Under the pieces are notes generated by a model. The model worked only from the letters and a program-made list of their open reading frames with translations. It was not told the origin of the DNA and did not search any database. A program made the position numbers and the translations under genes. From Silurus meridionalis (taxonomy: Eukaryota > Chordata > Actinopteri > Siluriformes > Siluridae): a stretch of 64,000 nucleotides of DNA. Location of the stretch: assembly GCF_014805685.1 (NCBI RefSeq), contig NC_060899.1:11757954-11821953 (forward strand), read 5' to 3'. Below are positions 46,834-56,724 of the stretch, one piece after another (positions within the stretch are counted from its first letter, which is position 1; each line of letters begins with the position of its first letter).

Positions 46834-48722
46834 TATAATGTATCATTAAGCTAATCTGTCCCTTTGTGTCCTTGTTTTACATGTCCTACAGCATGGAAGG
46901 ATGGCAGGAGCACAATGAAAGACACAACAGTGGAAGTCAGGCAGAGGAACAGCAAGCTGGCATCACACAAACACGGTACTCCAGAAATGTGTAGAAAAGA
47001 CTGAAAAATCCCTTACAATAGTCTAACTTCTATCTGATGGGTGTGGGTTCTACAGTATATAATTCAGAAATCATATATGTAATGGTAATACTTCAACTGT
47101 ACCTGTATACAGCAATGATTTATAATCCTGCTATCCAGTATCTTGTGTCAACTCAGGCCTTTCTGTCGTTTCTACTGTCATCTCCAGTTTGCTCATTAGA
47201 CCCAGAAATCTACAGTTGTGTATCACTGCTGTTTACACCCTTTTCTTATGCTGTGTAAACTTTATTGTTTATCTCCATGCGTTAACAACAATTACAGATT
47301 GAAAATCAAGAATAGACGAAAGGATGTCTTTGTTTGATGCCTCTGCTTCATGTTTATTTCCCAGGATCAAAGTGTTAAGTGAGAAGTCAGGACTCAGTTC
47401 CAGTCAAGCACTTGCAGGGAAAATTTCCTTACAGTTACCAGTTGTGCAACTGCCAAGCACTTCTCCAAGGGCTTTGCGGAAATCTGAGTATGCGATCAAC
47501 ACACTTTCCGATGTTGTCATTTATAGATTTCATTAAATGTTGTCTGATCTACTGGTAGGCAGTGATGGAAAAAGTATAAGTAGATCAACTTTAAGAAATT
47601 TTTAAATGCAGTCATTGGGTACATGACTTGAAACAAGACTAGAAACCAAAGTACATTCATTTAGTGAAACAATTACTCAAGTAGTTAGGTGTATGTGTTT
47701 CAAATTGATACAGGTTATTTTGAATTAACCCACATACATAAATATCTATGTTATCCTGAAGGTTACCTATGGGCTGGAGTAGCATTAAATACATTATATC
47801 AACAAAAGTTTTTTTCAGCCCTTCCCTTAAAATGTTACCACAAAATTGGAGTCACACAATCCTATAATATGTGTTTGGAATTGGTAGCACTTTCCCTTCA
47901 CTTGAACTAGAAGACCCGAACCTGTTCTAGCATGACAATGCTCAAAGCGAGCTCCATAAAAATATACATACGATTTTACATGGGTTGGAAGATTTTTAGT
48001 GGCCAGTTACAGAGTTCTGATCTGAAATTTCTTGAACACTTTGAAATGAATTGGATAGTTCTGCATTCCAGGCCGCATAAGACTTTTGTACGTCGCTCTG
48101 GATAAGGGCGTCTGCTAAATGCCACAAATGTAAATGTAAATGTAAATAAGACTGCATCCCAGGCCTCCCCACCTACATCAGTACCTGACTTTACTAATGC
48201 CCATTAGCTGTATGAATGTCTACAAATCACAAGCGAAAAGGTCAAAATGCACTCAAGTAAAAAATTATACTAAAAAAACAGTTACACGTACTGTAACAAA
48301 CACATGTATATCCATGCTGTGCATTTCTTCTCACCCCTTGGTTACACCCAAAGCATTTGTCTGACATTCTGTCCCTTTTCCAGTCTCCCGATGAGAAGGG
48401 TTCCACCAGACATTGAAAGAGACGAAGTCAAAGTAGTGTTGGACAAGGTTTGGAAATGTTTTTCTGATTCTGTTCATTTGCTGATTCACTGAGCATTTTT
48501 TGCTTGAAGGATCACAGTGAGAATGTTGTGCTCTTGCAGGACGTGTGTCAGAACATGGACTCTGTCTTCAAGGAGCTTCTGATTCGCCAGCAACACAAGG
48601 ATCATATCTCTTCATCTTCTGTTCCATCCCATTCCTCTGCCTCCCAACAAAACCTTAACAAAAAAGGATTGGCACCGCAAAAAGGGAAAGGCAGCATTAA
48701 AACAGCCGAACAAATGAACTGA
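33726..48722 (+). CDS. arhgap4: Rho GTPase-activating protein 4-like (srGAP family)
   Basis: Membrane-associated F-BAR protein that stimulates GTP hydrolysis by Rho-family GTPases. Coding exons: 33726-33783, 35701-35872, 37016-37178, 38838-38900, 39392-39520, 40313-40441, 41000-41221, 41320-41421, 41572-41751, 41844-41928, 42024-42051, 43029-43128, 43261-43321, 44543-44620, 44712-44840, 44954-45059, 45155-45379, 45470-45534, 46456-46624, 46892-46975, 47365-47487, 48384-48447 and 48540-48722. Phases agree and they join to 2718 nt (905 residues; human ARHGAP4 about 946). Order: F-BAR (about 15-310), Ser-rich linker, RhoGAP (about 480-665, arginine finger R506 in EGIFRISG), SH3 (about 700-753), and a tail ending with QNMDSVFKELL as in human ARHGAP4. 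ARHGAP4 is preferred to SRGAP1-3 because of this tail, SNPYNLAVCFGP-type GAP wording and the neighbours. The start of the exon at 43029 is uncertain (43032 or 42998 are alternatives). Confidence 0.93.
34770..35080 (-). repeat. interspersed family R, copy 4 (arhgap4 intron 1)
   Basis: It contains GTTTCTTCCTCCCATTTCAG, TTTGCTCATTAGG and CCTCTTTATCTCTGTAAAGA. The rest of the 33784-35700 intron is AT-rich without a recognised feature. Confidence 0.7.
35946..36012. repeat. (TA)n microsatellite, arhgap4 intron 2
   Basis: About 33 TA units. Confidence 0.95.
36095..36620 (-). mobile_element. TATAGTGTAT family copy, near full length
   Basis: It runs from AAACTATATGGTCTAATGG to CCTTTGTCCATATAGTGTAT, so both ends are inverted versions of each other. 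It contains GATGTTCCACTAGATTTTGG and GTTCAAGTGAAGGTAAAATC. It is the best reference copy of this family in the window. Confidence 0.7.
36925..36978. repeat. (CT)n tract before the arhgap4 exon 3 acceptor
   Basis: About 26 CT units, 38 bp upstream of the acceptor at 37015, acting as an unusually long polypyrimidine tract. Confidence 0.9.
37179..37822. repeat. (CA)n minisatellite with unique cores, arhgap4 intron 3
   Basis: The (CA)n starts directly at the exon 3 donor (GTATACACAC). The array then alternates CA blocks with variants of a core such as CACTTACTATAGTGATACAC followed by TTGATACCTGGTAGTTTGGTG, at about 37500, 37590, 37670 and 37740. Unit lengths are about 65-90 bp. Confidence 0.9.
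37960..38652 (+). mobile_element. RTE-like LINE 3' fragment with (GAA)n tail
   Basis: Plus-strand frames give reverse transcriptase C-terminal wording: [68 protein letters not shown] and RKRGRPRRRFIDVVKEDMQV, split by frameshifts. It ends in about 11 GAA units. Inactive. Confidence 0.8.
40750..40930 (-). repeat. interspersed family R, copy 5 (arhgap4 intron 6)
   Basis: It contains GGTTCCTCTTAACATTTCTT, TTTTCTCATTAGGGAT and TTTCTGTAAATCTACTTTG. Introns 4 (38901-39391) and 5 (39521-40312) show no recognised repeat. Confidence 0.6.
41222..41272. repeat. (GT)n microsatellite at the arhgap4 exon 7 donor
   Basis: About 25 GT units beginning with the first intronic base after CAG; the intron is only 98 bp long. 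Confidence 0.95.
42273..42320 (+). other. possible alternative or decoy exon in arhgap4
   Basis: Between acceptor CTTCAG (ending 42259) and donor CACTG|GTGAGC (exon end about 42319) lies a 60-nt segment open as QSEENRLTGSLNSSLNNHSL in phase 0. The neighbouring exons meet in phase 2, in which this segment would hit TGA, so it does not fit the main transcript. It may be an alternative exon or chance. Confidence 0.25.
42545..42810. mobile_element. family K (Tc1-like-looking) fragment, arhgap4 intron
   Basis: It contains TTGACCTGTATCTGCACAAT and CACCATTCAGTGTAAACACT, wording shared with fragments at 31480, 56090 and 60740. A small tandem repeat, AACCTTAAAAGCT, lies inside at 42649 and 42675. Confidence 0.5.
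43261..45379 (+). other. arhgap4: arhgap4 exons encoding the RhoGAP domain
   Basis: Exons 43261-43321, 44543-44620, 44712-44840, 44954-45059 and 45155-45379 encode the catalytic domain. It begins ASGEPIPLVVESCIRFINLH, continues GLHHEGIFRISGSQLEVNRL with the arginine finger in GIFRISG, then SVAGVLKLYFRGMDNPLFP, VVMRYLFAFLHHVSQYSDENMM and PYNLAVCFGPSL. These are the standard RhoGAP blocks, and all key residues are present, so catalytic activity is expected. The first intron in the domain (43322-44542) is 1.2 kb and contains an 18-bp direct duplication but no recognised gene. Confidence 0.93.
45535..46455. other. arhgap4 intron without recognised features
   Basis: AT-rich intron between the short acidic exon and the SH3 exon. 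I see no repeat or coding frame of note. Confidence 0.5.
46456..46624 (+). other. arhgap4: arhgap4 exon encoding the SH3 domain
   Basis: A single exon encodes nearly the whole SH3 fold: ALFDYTARSTAELSF, then GRRVRLYSRASSDWWRGE and GLIPNKYISVP. The ALxDY motif, tandem WW and the GLIPxxY ligand-groove residues are all present, so this SH3 should bind proline-rich partners. The split Ser codon at its 3' end joins the next exon in phase 2. Confidence 0.92.
46782..46830. repeat. (GA)n microsatellite, arhgap4
   Basis: About 24 GA units in the intron after the SH3 exon. Confidence 0.95.
47760..48230 (+). mobile_element. TATAGTGTAT family copy split by a retroposed tail
   Basis: It contains ATGTTACCACAAAATTGGAG, CACTTGAACTAGAAGACCCG, CTGTTCTAGCATGACAATG and ACCTACATCAGTACCTGACT, shared with 54.3-54.7 kb. 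It is interrupted at 48075-48151. Confidence 0.65.
48075..48151 (+). mobile_element. short SINE/L2-type 3' tail insertion with TSD
   Basis: It contains TACGTCGCTCTGGATAAGGG, CGTCTGCTAAATGCC and an (AAATGT)n end. It is flanked by CTGCATTCCAGGCC (48061-48074) and CTGCATCCCAGGCC (48152-48165), a 14-bp target-site duplication with one difference. Confidence 0.75.
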
Positions 48723-49039
48723 GACCCACTGAGAGCGAATGCCTTTTTGTAAACACAGAAACTGAGAACTTATATATGTGTTCCTGTAAAGACATAATAA
48801 CATGGTTCTGTTTAGTTCCTCATAATATTTATTTTTTTCCAGTTCTTTGATAAATGTAGTGGATAAGTTTGGCCAAACTATCCTACGATCATGTTACACA
48901 AAGCACTGTTGTAACTTCCTTATTTAAATTATTCTTCATCAAATCTTTAGTGACCTAAATCTAAATCAGCTTCAATAGTAATTTATTTTCTTCAGCTATT
49001 TATTTTCCAGATCTGCAGTCTAGTTGTTTGGTGTTTTGG

Positions 49040-49045
49040 AATAAA
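49040..49045 (+). terminator. arhgap4: arhgap4 polyadenylation signal
   Basis: AATAAA lies 318 bp after the arhgap4 stop codon, in GGAATAAAAGATTT, and is followed by a T-rich stretch. It is the first good signal and precedes the ssr4 promoter by about 1.2 kb. Confidence 0.6.
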
Positions 49046-49224
49046 AGATTTCTATAATCTGTATGGTAAACTTGTTCGCATTTTTTTATATTTTATTTTA
49101 AAGTGGCATTAGATCATAAAATACTTTTTTTTTAACTTAATGTATTGAGTGCATTAATCCACTTAATATTTTTCATTCTCACATTTTGTATGAACAGTAA
49201 AAGTCGGAAAACAGACAAGAATTC

Positions 49225-49465
49225 TGAATAAGGGATATTCGGGGAACCCCAGATAAGGATGGATTCCCTTTTGTGTCTGGTTCCTCTTAGCGTTTCTTTC
49301 TCATAACATCTCGGGGACTTTTTTTTTGCCACTGTCACTACTGAATTGCTCATTAGGGTTAACTTGTAGGCACTAAACTTATAAACTTTATAACCTCTTT
49401 ATCTCTGTAAATCTTTTTTGAAACAATGTGCATGTTTAAAAGCACTTGAATCTTGAAGAATTAGA
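49225..49465 (-). repeat. interspersed family R, copy 6
   Basis: It lies just after the arhgap4 poly(A) signal and contains TCTGGTTCCTCTTAGCG, GAATTGCTCATTAGGG and CCTCTTTATCTCTGTAAATC. Confidence 0.7.
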
Positions 49466-49689
49466 CGAAGAAGAAATAATTTTATATGATTTTATGTGAA
49501 CAGGTGCGTACAAGTTGAACCTGCTGAATCAAATGTACGGATACGTTAATATGTAAATGAACAACAGCTCCCGATTCAAAAAAGTAGCAGTGTGGGGAAC
49601 ATTTTACTCGAGAAAAAAAAAAGAAAGGTAAAGAGAAAATGCTTTATGCTTGTCACATGTACATTACAGCACAGTCAAATTATTATTTT

Positions 49690-49858
49690 GCATATCCCAG
49701 TGATGTTAGAAAGCTGGGATCAGACCTGATGAAGTGTCTCTGGAGCACAAACAGTTAAGGGCCTTACTCAGGGGCCCCAAGGGTGGCAGCTTGGTAATGG
49801 TGGGGCTTGAGCCCCTAATCTTTCGGTCAGTAATCCAGAACCTTTACCACCTTCCCTA
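49690..49858 (-). mobile_element. tRNA-derived SINE
   Basis: Minus-strand copy. It shares GTTAAGGGCCTTACTCAGGG, TGGCAGCTTGGTAATGGTGG and CAGTAATCCAGAACCTTTAC with the copy at the left edge. The A-box end is degraded. Confidence 0.7.
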
Positions 49859-50108
49859 ATGATTGAATACAAAATATGATTAAAAACAGAATAGTAAAAA
49901 ATAAATGCGTTTTGAGAAGTGACATGACAGGCCCATCATAAGACAATGGATCTATAGACAATAAAAAATATATATACAATACAATAAAATAGAATAAAAG
50001 AGGATCAGTAGGTTGGACAAAGTCCTTTCTTGTAAAAGTAAAAAAAAAAAAAAGGATTTTGAACTTCTGGACATTCAAGGACTTCTGCTAAATGATTTAA
50101 CTAATGTA

Positions 50109-50147
50109 TTATTATTATTAGTAGTAGTAGTAGTAGTAGTAGTAATA
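50109..50147. repeat. (ATT)n/(AGT)n microsatellite
   Basis: Trinucleotide tract about 100 bp upstream of the ssr4 promoter motifs. Confidence 0.9.
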
Positions 50148-50243
50148 ATTATAAATACACTGGGGATTTTATGTATAAATATAATTGTGTTGTTACTCAA
50201 TCACGCCACAACGGACACAACCCTTGCTATCATTCACGCATCA

Positions 50244-50376
50244 ACTTCCGGAAAGCGCATCTACGTCATCTTCCTGCGCCCTCCGCTGATGTGGCTCTCA
50301 TTGATGTGATTAGTAGCTGTGAGTCGCTTTTTTTGGGTTGCATACGTTCCATACAAGAACTGCAATAAAATCGACC
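50244..50376 (+). promoter_or_regulatory. ssr4: ssr4 promoter: ETS palindrome and CRE/UPRE-like core
   Basis: ACTTCCGGAA (50244-50253) is a strong ETS/GABPA-type site. TACGTCAT (50262-50269) reads ATGACGTA on the other strand, with the TGACGT core shared by ATF/CREB sites and ATF6/XBP1 unfolded-protein response elements. Both are 108-133 bp upstream of the ATG, and there is no TATA box, which fits a housekeeping ER gene. Motif recognition is direct; regulation by ER stress is an inference. Confidence 0.45.
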
Positions 50377-53300
50377 ATGAAGAGTTGGCTCGTTTTTGCA
50401 TTTTTCATTTGTGTGTGCAGCGGTGAGTATTTCTATTGTTTTGAATATAAATTGAATGCATTGTAGTCCAGTCTGCTGCCTGATCATGCATACATGCATT
50501 AATGTGTTCAGAAATGAATAGGATTTTTCAATGACTTCTCAGATTTGTAGATGTTTAATAGTGGTTCATTGGTTTAATTATGAGCATTTATTTTTTGCAG
50601 TTGAATATAAATACGTTATATTGTGATTTGTGGTGAGAATAGGGAGCAGGTTGAGACGAGCTTGGAGAGAACTGGAATGAAGGTCAGCAGGAGTAAGTCA
50701 GAGTACATGGTTGTGAATGAGAGGGGGGCTGTGGAGTAGAGGAGGTGAAGGTGGATGAGTTTAAATACCTAGGATCAACTTTGGAAAGTAATGGAGAGTG
50801 TGTTAGAGAAGTGAAGAAAAGAGTGCAGGCAGGGTGGAGTGTTTGGAGAAGAGTGATAGCAGGGGTGATTTGTGATCGAAGACTATCTGCAAGAGTGAAT
50901 GGGAAAGTTTCTAAGACTGTGCAGAGGCCTACTGTGTTGTATCGCTTTAGAGGCAGGAAAGGAGCTGGAGCTGGTGTCATGGCCGATTATTATCACTAGC
51001 AACAAATCCAATAATAGTTAAAATACCAAGTAAAGAAATAAACCAAGTTCACGATCCAGGCTTGTGGTGTCAAAGAAGAAGACTTCATTCAGCAGAAATG
51101 AAGCCAGGCAGTTTTATGGAAATCCCAAAAAACACATTATTGACAAATTTGTTACTGATGACAAAACACCTCTCAAGAACAAAATATGGTGTTAAGTACT
51201 GCGTTAATTGTGCTTTCTTATCACCCATTAAGTGCTTTTTTGTATATACATACTTGGCTGTGTACCAGAAAAAATCATGCATGATGGAAACACATGACAA
51301 AGAAAAGGTTAAAAGCTGAAACGCATCATACTGGCAGAATTAAAGATGCCACGATTTTCATTAGGATGACGAGGATGGACAAGATTTGAAATGACTTTAT
51401 TAAATGGGCCGTACGTGTAGGACGTTTTAGAGACAACTGCTGAGAGGCACGATTGATATGGTTTGGTTATGTGCGGAGGAGGGACATGGGGCAGGAGGAA
51501 AGAAGGAAGGTCAAGGAGGAGGTTTATGGATGTGTTAAGAGAAGATTGCAGGTGTTTGGTTTGAAAGAGACAGATCTAGACTGAGTGATATGGAGACGGA
51601 TGATCCACAGTGGCGACCATCAATGGGAACGGCTGAAAAAAAGTTGTTGTTCATTATATGATATGACATGATATTATATTATATATAAATCAATTATCTT
51701 TGATGATTATTATGATTGCTGATTGTGAATTAAAAAGTGTGTGCCCTGTATATCTCTCTGCTCTGTGTATAGGGGATAGTTGTCTGAACCCTGTCATTAC
51801 ACCATCAACATACACAACCAACGACGCAGTCATCTCATCCGAGTCCGTCTTTATCGTGGAGCTCAACTTATCCTGTGCGAATGGCTTGCAGGTAGACGAC
51901 ATCATCTTTTTGGATAACCTGATACAGGACATTCCTGTCTCTGTTTTTCTGTCATACTACTACAAACAAGTAGTTTTAGCTCCGGTTTTGCCCAGAGTGT
52001 GTGTATATTCACGGCGTACATACAGTTTCCAATTTGCACAATTGCTACTACTTTTGCACTTCTTGTAGATGCTAAACTGCATTTTGTTTCTGTGTACCTG
52101 TACCATGCAATAATAGTAAAACCTGTCTGTATGTCTCTCTTACACTCTCTCACTCTCTCTTTTTTCTCCTTTGCTTTTTATCCATGCTGCTTTTTGTCTC
52201 CAGGGCATTGCATTGTATGCTGATGTCAATGGAAGACAGTTTCCAGTAACAAGGGGTCAGGATGTTGGGAAGTACCAGGTCAGTATATTTTCTGAAGTCT
52301 GTTTTCATGCATCTTTGTGTTTTTTGTGAAAAAAAAAAAAGCTGCATAAAACATAATGTCAGGGTTAGGGTTAATAATATTTTTTTATTACAGAAGATAA
52401 TAATCTCACACAGCCGTTAGACATGTAGTGCTGTGTTGATTTCAGGTGGCCGACTTAGATGTCATGCAGCATATAGATTCCTGCTTGGGTTAAAAAAAAA
52501 AATATTTCAGGTGAAAGAATTAAGGTTCAGTGACTGGAGTTCACTTGAACTTAAGCATGAGAGATGGAGTTTCAAACTATGAATACATAATCCAAAGGTT
52601 TGAATTCAAAGTCGATGATATCTCAAAATGTAAAGCATTCAGCAGTAGGAAGGAACATTTTAGTTTTACATTCTATTACTGAAAGAAAAAAAAAAGCATA
52701 ATTACTATGTAAAGATTTATTGATTTATTGGGTATGTTTTAGTTAATGAATCATTTATTTTTATGTTTCTAATAGGTGTCATGGAGTCTGCCTCACAAGC
52801 AGGCCGGCTCTGGGACGTACCAAGTCAAATTCTTTGACGAGGAGTCTTACAGTGCACTACGCAAGGTTGGTAAATAATAAAGCAATTTATGTAAATATTC
52901 GGGGTTTTTTGCCCAGTAATCCCATTTTAATGGTAATTCCTAGAGGATATTGGTAGAAGTTACACATTTATGACCACTACTAATTGTATTACTAGATTTA
53001 AGGGTTATATGTAATATGTACAGGAAGTAGTTTGTTATAACATAAAATGAAATTTTTGATCTGTGAATTAGGGCTAAAAGGATTCCTCAAGTAATTCGAA
53101 TGCAGAAAATTGTCAAGGGGTAAATTATTTGCCATGATGCTTCGTTTAGTCCATTTAACTGCACACGGAGCACTGCGTTTCCCACGGACCATTATTACCG
53201 ACGCACCATCCGCTAAACTCTGGAGCGCTCTGGACAGGTAACACAGAAGACGCAGTAGAATGAAAAAATAGAGCCTGTTTCCGCCACATTAAACAAAAGT

Positions 53301-54866
53301 TTGCCAAATTTCGATTTTTTTTTTTTCCCCCTCACAATTACAAGTTTTTTTTTTTTTCTTGCAATTTTGATCTTTGTATTTTTTTTTTTTTACATTCAAA
53401 TCCCTGGAGGGAACTGTTTAACAGCTCTGGGGGAAATTGAAAAAACAAGACAGACGAAGCAGATGAGACCTTGTTCATACACCAACAGCTTTAAAGTTCA
53501 GGTTGTCAACACGGTTACTGGCGGTTGCACCAGAAATGTTGGATGTTTACGAGAAATAAAGTCACGATTGCGAGAAATAAAGTCGAATTGTGGCAAACTT
53601 TTTTTTTATGTGGAGGAAACGGGCTTCCATAGATTCAGGCCAAAGAAAAGGACATGAAGTTTGCAAAATTTGGGATAATTTCGAACGAACATATAAAAAA
53701 AATTGGTCCATTTAACTTTTTTTTTTTTTTTTTTTTTTTTTATTTATTTGTATTTGCATTTTAATGTAATATGCCAATTAAATGCACTACATAGGTTCAG
53801 TTATTTACAGATATCCCTGTATGCAATTTCAGCAATAAAATGTTCATTTTTCTGAAAAGAAAACAAATGAGACCCTGTCTTATCTCCTCTTGTATATTTA
53901 GTATTGCTGTTTAATTAAAAAAAAAGTAGGTATCCGATTACTCGATTCATTAATGGAATAATCAGTAGAATAATCGATAGCTGCAGCCCTTCTGTGAATC
54001 CACCAAGCAGCCTATGACATAATCACTAAGCATTTACATTCACAGAATTCCCTGTAACACTGTTATTTAAACATGAACAAAGAATTGATCTTAATTAATA
54101 CATATAAAACTTTTGGGACCGCTTTGAACTCGACCATGAAGCTTCTTCACACTACATCAGTACCTGACTTTCCTAACACGTGTTTGAATGAGCACAAATC
54201 TCCACAGAATCTCGTGGAAACATCTTCCCAGAAGAGTGGAGATTATTATAACAGCAAACGGGAACTAAAAGTTGATTTGGGATGTTCACCTTCAAAGCAC
54301 ATATATATACACTATATTTCCAGAAGTATTTGGTCACCTGACCTTTCCTGCTATATGTGGTTCTTTTCCAAACTGTTACCACAAAGCTGGAGGCACTCAA
54401 TTGTCTTTAGATGCTCTATAATACAATTTTGCATTCACTTGAACTTGGAAACCCAAATCTGTTCCAGCATGGCAATGTGCACAAAGTGAGCTCCTTGAAG
54501 ATTTGGTTTATATCCTTTGGAGAGGAAGATCTTGAGTGGCCTGCTTTAGAGCTCTAATCTAATGAACACCTTTGGGATGAATTTGAATGCTGACTGCACG
54601 CCAGGTCTCCTCACCTACATCAGTACCTGCCTTTCGTAATACTCTTGTGGCTGATGAACACAAATATCCATAATCTAGTGGAACATCTTGCCAGAAGAGT
54701 GGAGGGAATTATAAGAATGTGGAATGCAATACTCAAAAATCTAATTTTTAGTGATCTCAGTGTTTAAACCTTTGACCTATACACACTTACTGTAAGCCTG
54801 TGTGTTGCATGTTTTATCAGTGCTGTGGTTGAGACCTGAAACCTGGGGGTTTGGTGAATGGGGAGG

Positions 54867-54931
<65 letters not shown>

Positions 54932-55599
54932 AACAGTTTGCAGAGCAGGTGGAACTGATGTGAAATGTTGTGTGCATGCGTGTGCTTCAGGCTCAGAGAA
55001 ACAACGAGGATGTGGACACAATCAAGCCGCTGTTCTCGGTCAATGTAGATCACAGAGTGAGTAGAACACTAATGCTTACTGTGCTTTCCAGAATTATTGG
55101 CACCCTCTAGCTTGTGTATGTATAGTTTAATTACGTTTTATATATATATATATAGTTTTTATAAAACCCTGGTTTAAAATGAATCAAAACGATATAAGGA
55201 TATAATATGATCTGGACAAGTAGATAAAGAAATCAAAGTGTTTCAGAAAGCATTAAAGCCAGCTATTAAGATGGGTTTTTTGGTTTTATAGCGCTTGCTG
55301 TGTTGATCTGAAAGTAATTTATTTGCTCATTTTCAGCTAAATGCTCAAAGAAGTCATTTTCTCTTTATTTCGTGTTTGAAACGAGCAAAGCACCTTTCAC
55401 CTTTTTCTGCTTTCAATATGAAATCAGTGAAGTCTTTTTGAAAATCGACTTTTGAAACAAGATTCCCGGTTTCATCTGAACTTTCTGTCCACAGGGAGCT
55501 TGGAATGGCCCTTGGGTGTCTACAGAGATCCTGGCTGCTGTTCTCGGCATCTTGGTCTACTACTTCGCTTTTAGCGCCAAGGGCACAATTCAGGCCTGA
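50377..55599 (+). CDS. ssr4: signal sequence receptor subunit delta (TRAP-delta), complete
   Basis: Small single-pass subunit of the translocon-associated protein complex beside Sec61 in the ER membrane, which assists translocation and N-glycosylation of some secretory proteins. Coding exons: 50377-50422, 51773-51891, 52204-52278, 52776-52865, 54991-55056 and 55495-55599. All phases agree, giving 501 nt (166 residues; human 173). An N-terminal signal peptide (about 1-16, [15 protein letters not shown]) precedes the lumenal domain with [60 protein letters not shown] and [18 protein letters not shown], almost matching human SSR4. The two Cys in SCLNP and LSCAN are the pair expected to form the disulfide. 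A C-terminal membrane helix ([18 protein letters not shown]) leaves a very short cytosolic end. The ATG context CGACCATGA is good. Intron 1 contains a broken LINE copy and intron 4 a hAT-like element. Confidence 0.97.
50640..51645 (+). mobile_element. RTE-like LINE 3' fragment with a ~350-bp insertion (ssr4 intron 1)
   Basis: The left part (50640-50980) encodes [20 protein letters not shown] and [15 protein letters not shown]. The right part (51325-51645) resumes at TTTTCATTAGGATGACGAGG and ends GGCGACCATCAATGGGAACG. The 50980-51325 segment is absent from the copy at 38 kb and is unidentified. Confidence 0.7.
53069..53990. mobile_element. hAT-like element in ssr4 intron 4
   Basis: The left end TTAGGGCTAAAAGGATTCCT and right end ATCGATAGCTGCAGCCCTT are inverted versions of a TAGGGCTGCA terminus, with AGTAATTCG / CGATTACTCGATT inside. 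The interior is T-rich with long homopolymers and no transposase. Confidence 0.55.
54090..54730 (+). mobile_element. TATAGTGTAT family, partial plus full-length copy in tandem
   Basis: 54090-54300 is a 3' half. 54306 begins TACACTATATTTCCAGAAGT and a fuller copy follows with CACTTGAACTTGGAAACCC and GTTCCAGCATGGCAATGTG. Both share ACATCAGTACCTGACTTTC / ACATCAGTACCTGCCTTTC. Confidence 0.65.
54869..54929. repeat. (GT)n microsatellite, ssr4 intron 4
   Basis: About 30 GT units, 61 bp before the ssr4 exon 5 acceptor. Confidence 0.95.
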
Positions 55600-55961
55600 A
55601 GAGAAATCTCAATACGCAATACTGTATCATCACTACCGTACTGTACCTCTACATTCCTACACACACTAGGACTTGATTTGTAAATATGTCTGGTAGATTT
55701 AATGCCGATTTAAGTAGGGATTAGAAAATGTCTGGGTTCGGCATATTTGAAGTGTTGAAAAGGTAAAGGTTGCCTCAGAGCAAAAACCTTTTTAAAATGT
55801 TAATTTAATAATAATAATGTACTGGATTAGGATTTGTCTTTTAATTCAGCTGTGGCTTTAAGCTTTACCTACAAGCTCAGAGTACAGAGTTCAGTAATAT
55901 CAATAACAATGCACTGACTGGAATGAACAGAAACAACAGTTTTACATTCATATTGTGGAAA

Positions 55962-55967
55962 AATAAA
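55962..55967 (+). terminator. ssr4: ssr4 polyadenylation signal
   Basis: AATAAA in GGAAAAATAAACTTTT, 363 bp after the ssr4 stop codon, followed by a T-run. Confidence 0.6.
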
Positions 55968-56029
55968 CTTTTATACATTTTCCATGATTTTATGTTTTTT
56001 TTTTTTGTATTTTACTTCATGCATACTTA

Positions 56030-56272
56030 CTGTGCACTTGAGAGTTACACCAGAGCAGTAGAGGGTTAAGGACACACCAATCGCAGCTTGGTGGTGCTGA
56101 GATTTTTCGAGGATTTTTATACTTTCTCTGTCCAGTGTGTACACAGAAAAAAAGCTCTTGACTTGGATCTGTATGATTTTACGCACTGTTTTTTCTGTTC
56201 CCTGATTGTCTGATTAGATAAGAGCATAAAATATATAGGGTGTACAGGAGTTTCTAATAAATTAGATAACTA
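56030..56272. mobile_element. SINE fragment next to a family K fragment
   Basis: 56030-56105 is a minus-oriented SINE body (GTAGAGGGTTAAGG, GCAGCTTGGTGGTG). 56106-56272 continues with CTTGACTTGGATCTGTATGA and TTCTAATAAATTAG of family K. Confidence 0.5.
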
Positions 56273-56724
56273 ATCGTTGACTCGGTCAACTTTCTCATGT
56301 AATACTAGAGTACAAACACCAGAGGGCAGGCCAGCGCTTTTCTGTGTTTAGCTACTTTTGCGCAGTGTGTATTCTCTTCTGTTTACTGCGTCTCTGTGCT
56401 GTTTTTTTTTTTTTACTGGTTTACATGATGTCCTGCCAGAGAGAACAGCAAATAAAAATGAATTAATTTAATTCATTTGGAAATATTTTCCTACTAGGGC
56501 TTGCTGGGTTTCGTTAGTACAAATTTTCGAAATGCAGTAATGTCCCTGTGCTTTAAATAACACAGTTGTTATTTATTTATTTTTTTTATTTTTTAGTAAG
56601 TACTACATTCTACTCAGTAGATTTCCATGTGGAGCTTAGCATCCATAACTTCTCCAAATCTTCTGCTGAGGTTGTGAGAGGTGAAACTGAAGTAATTACA
56701 TCTTTATTAAAAAGTGAACATGTC

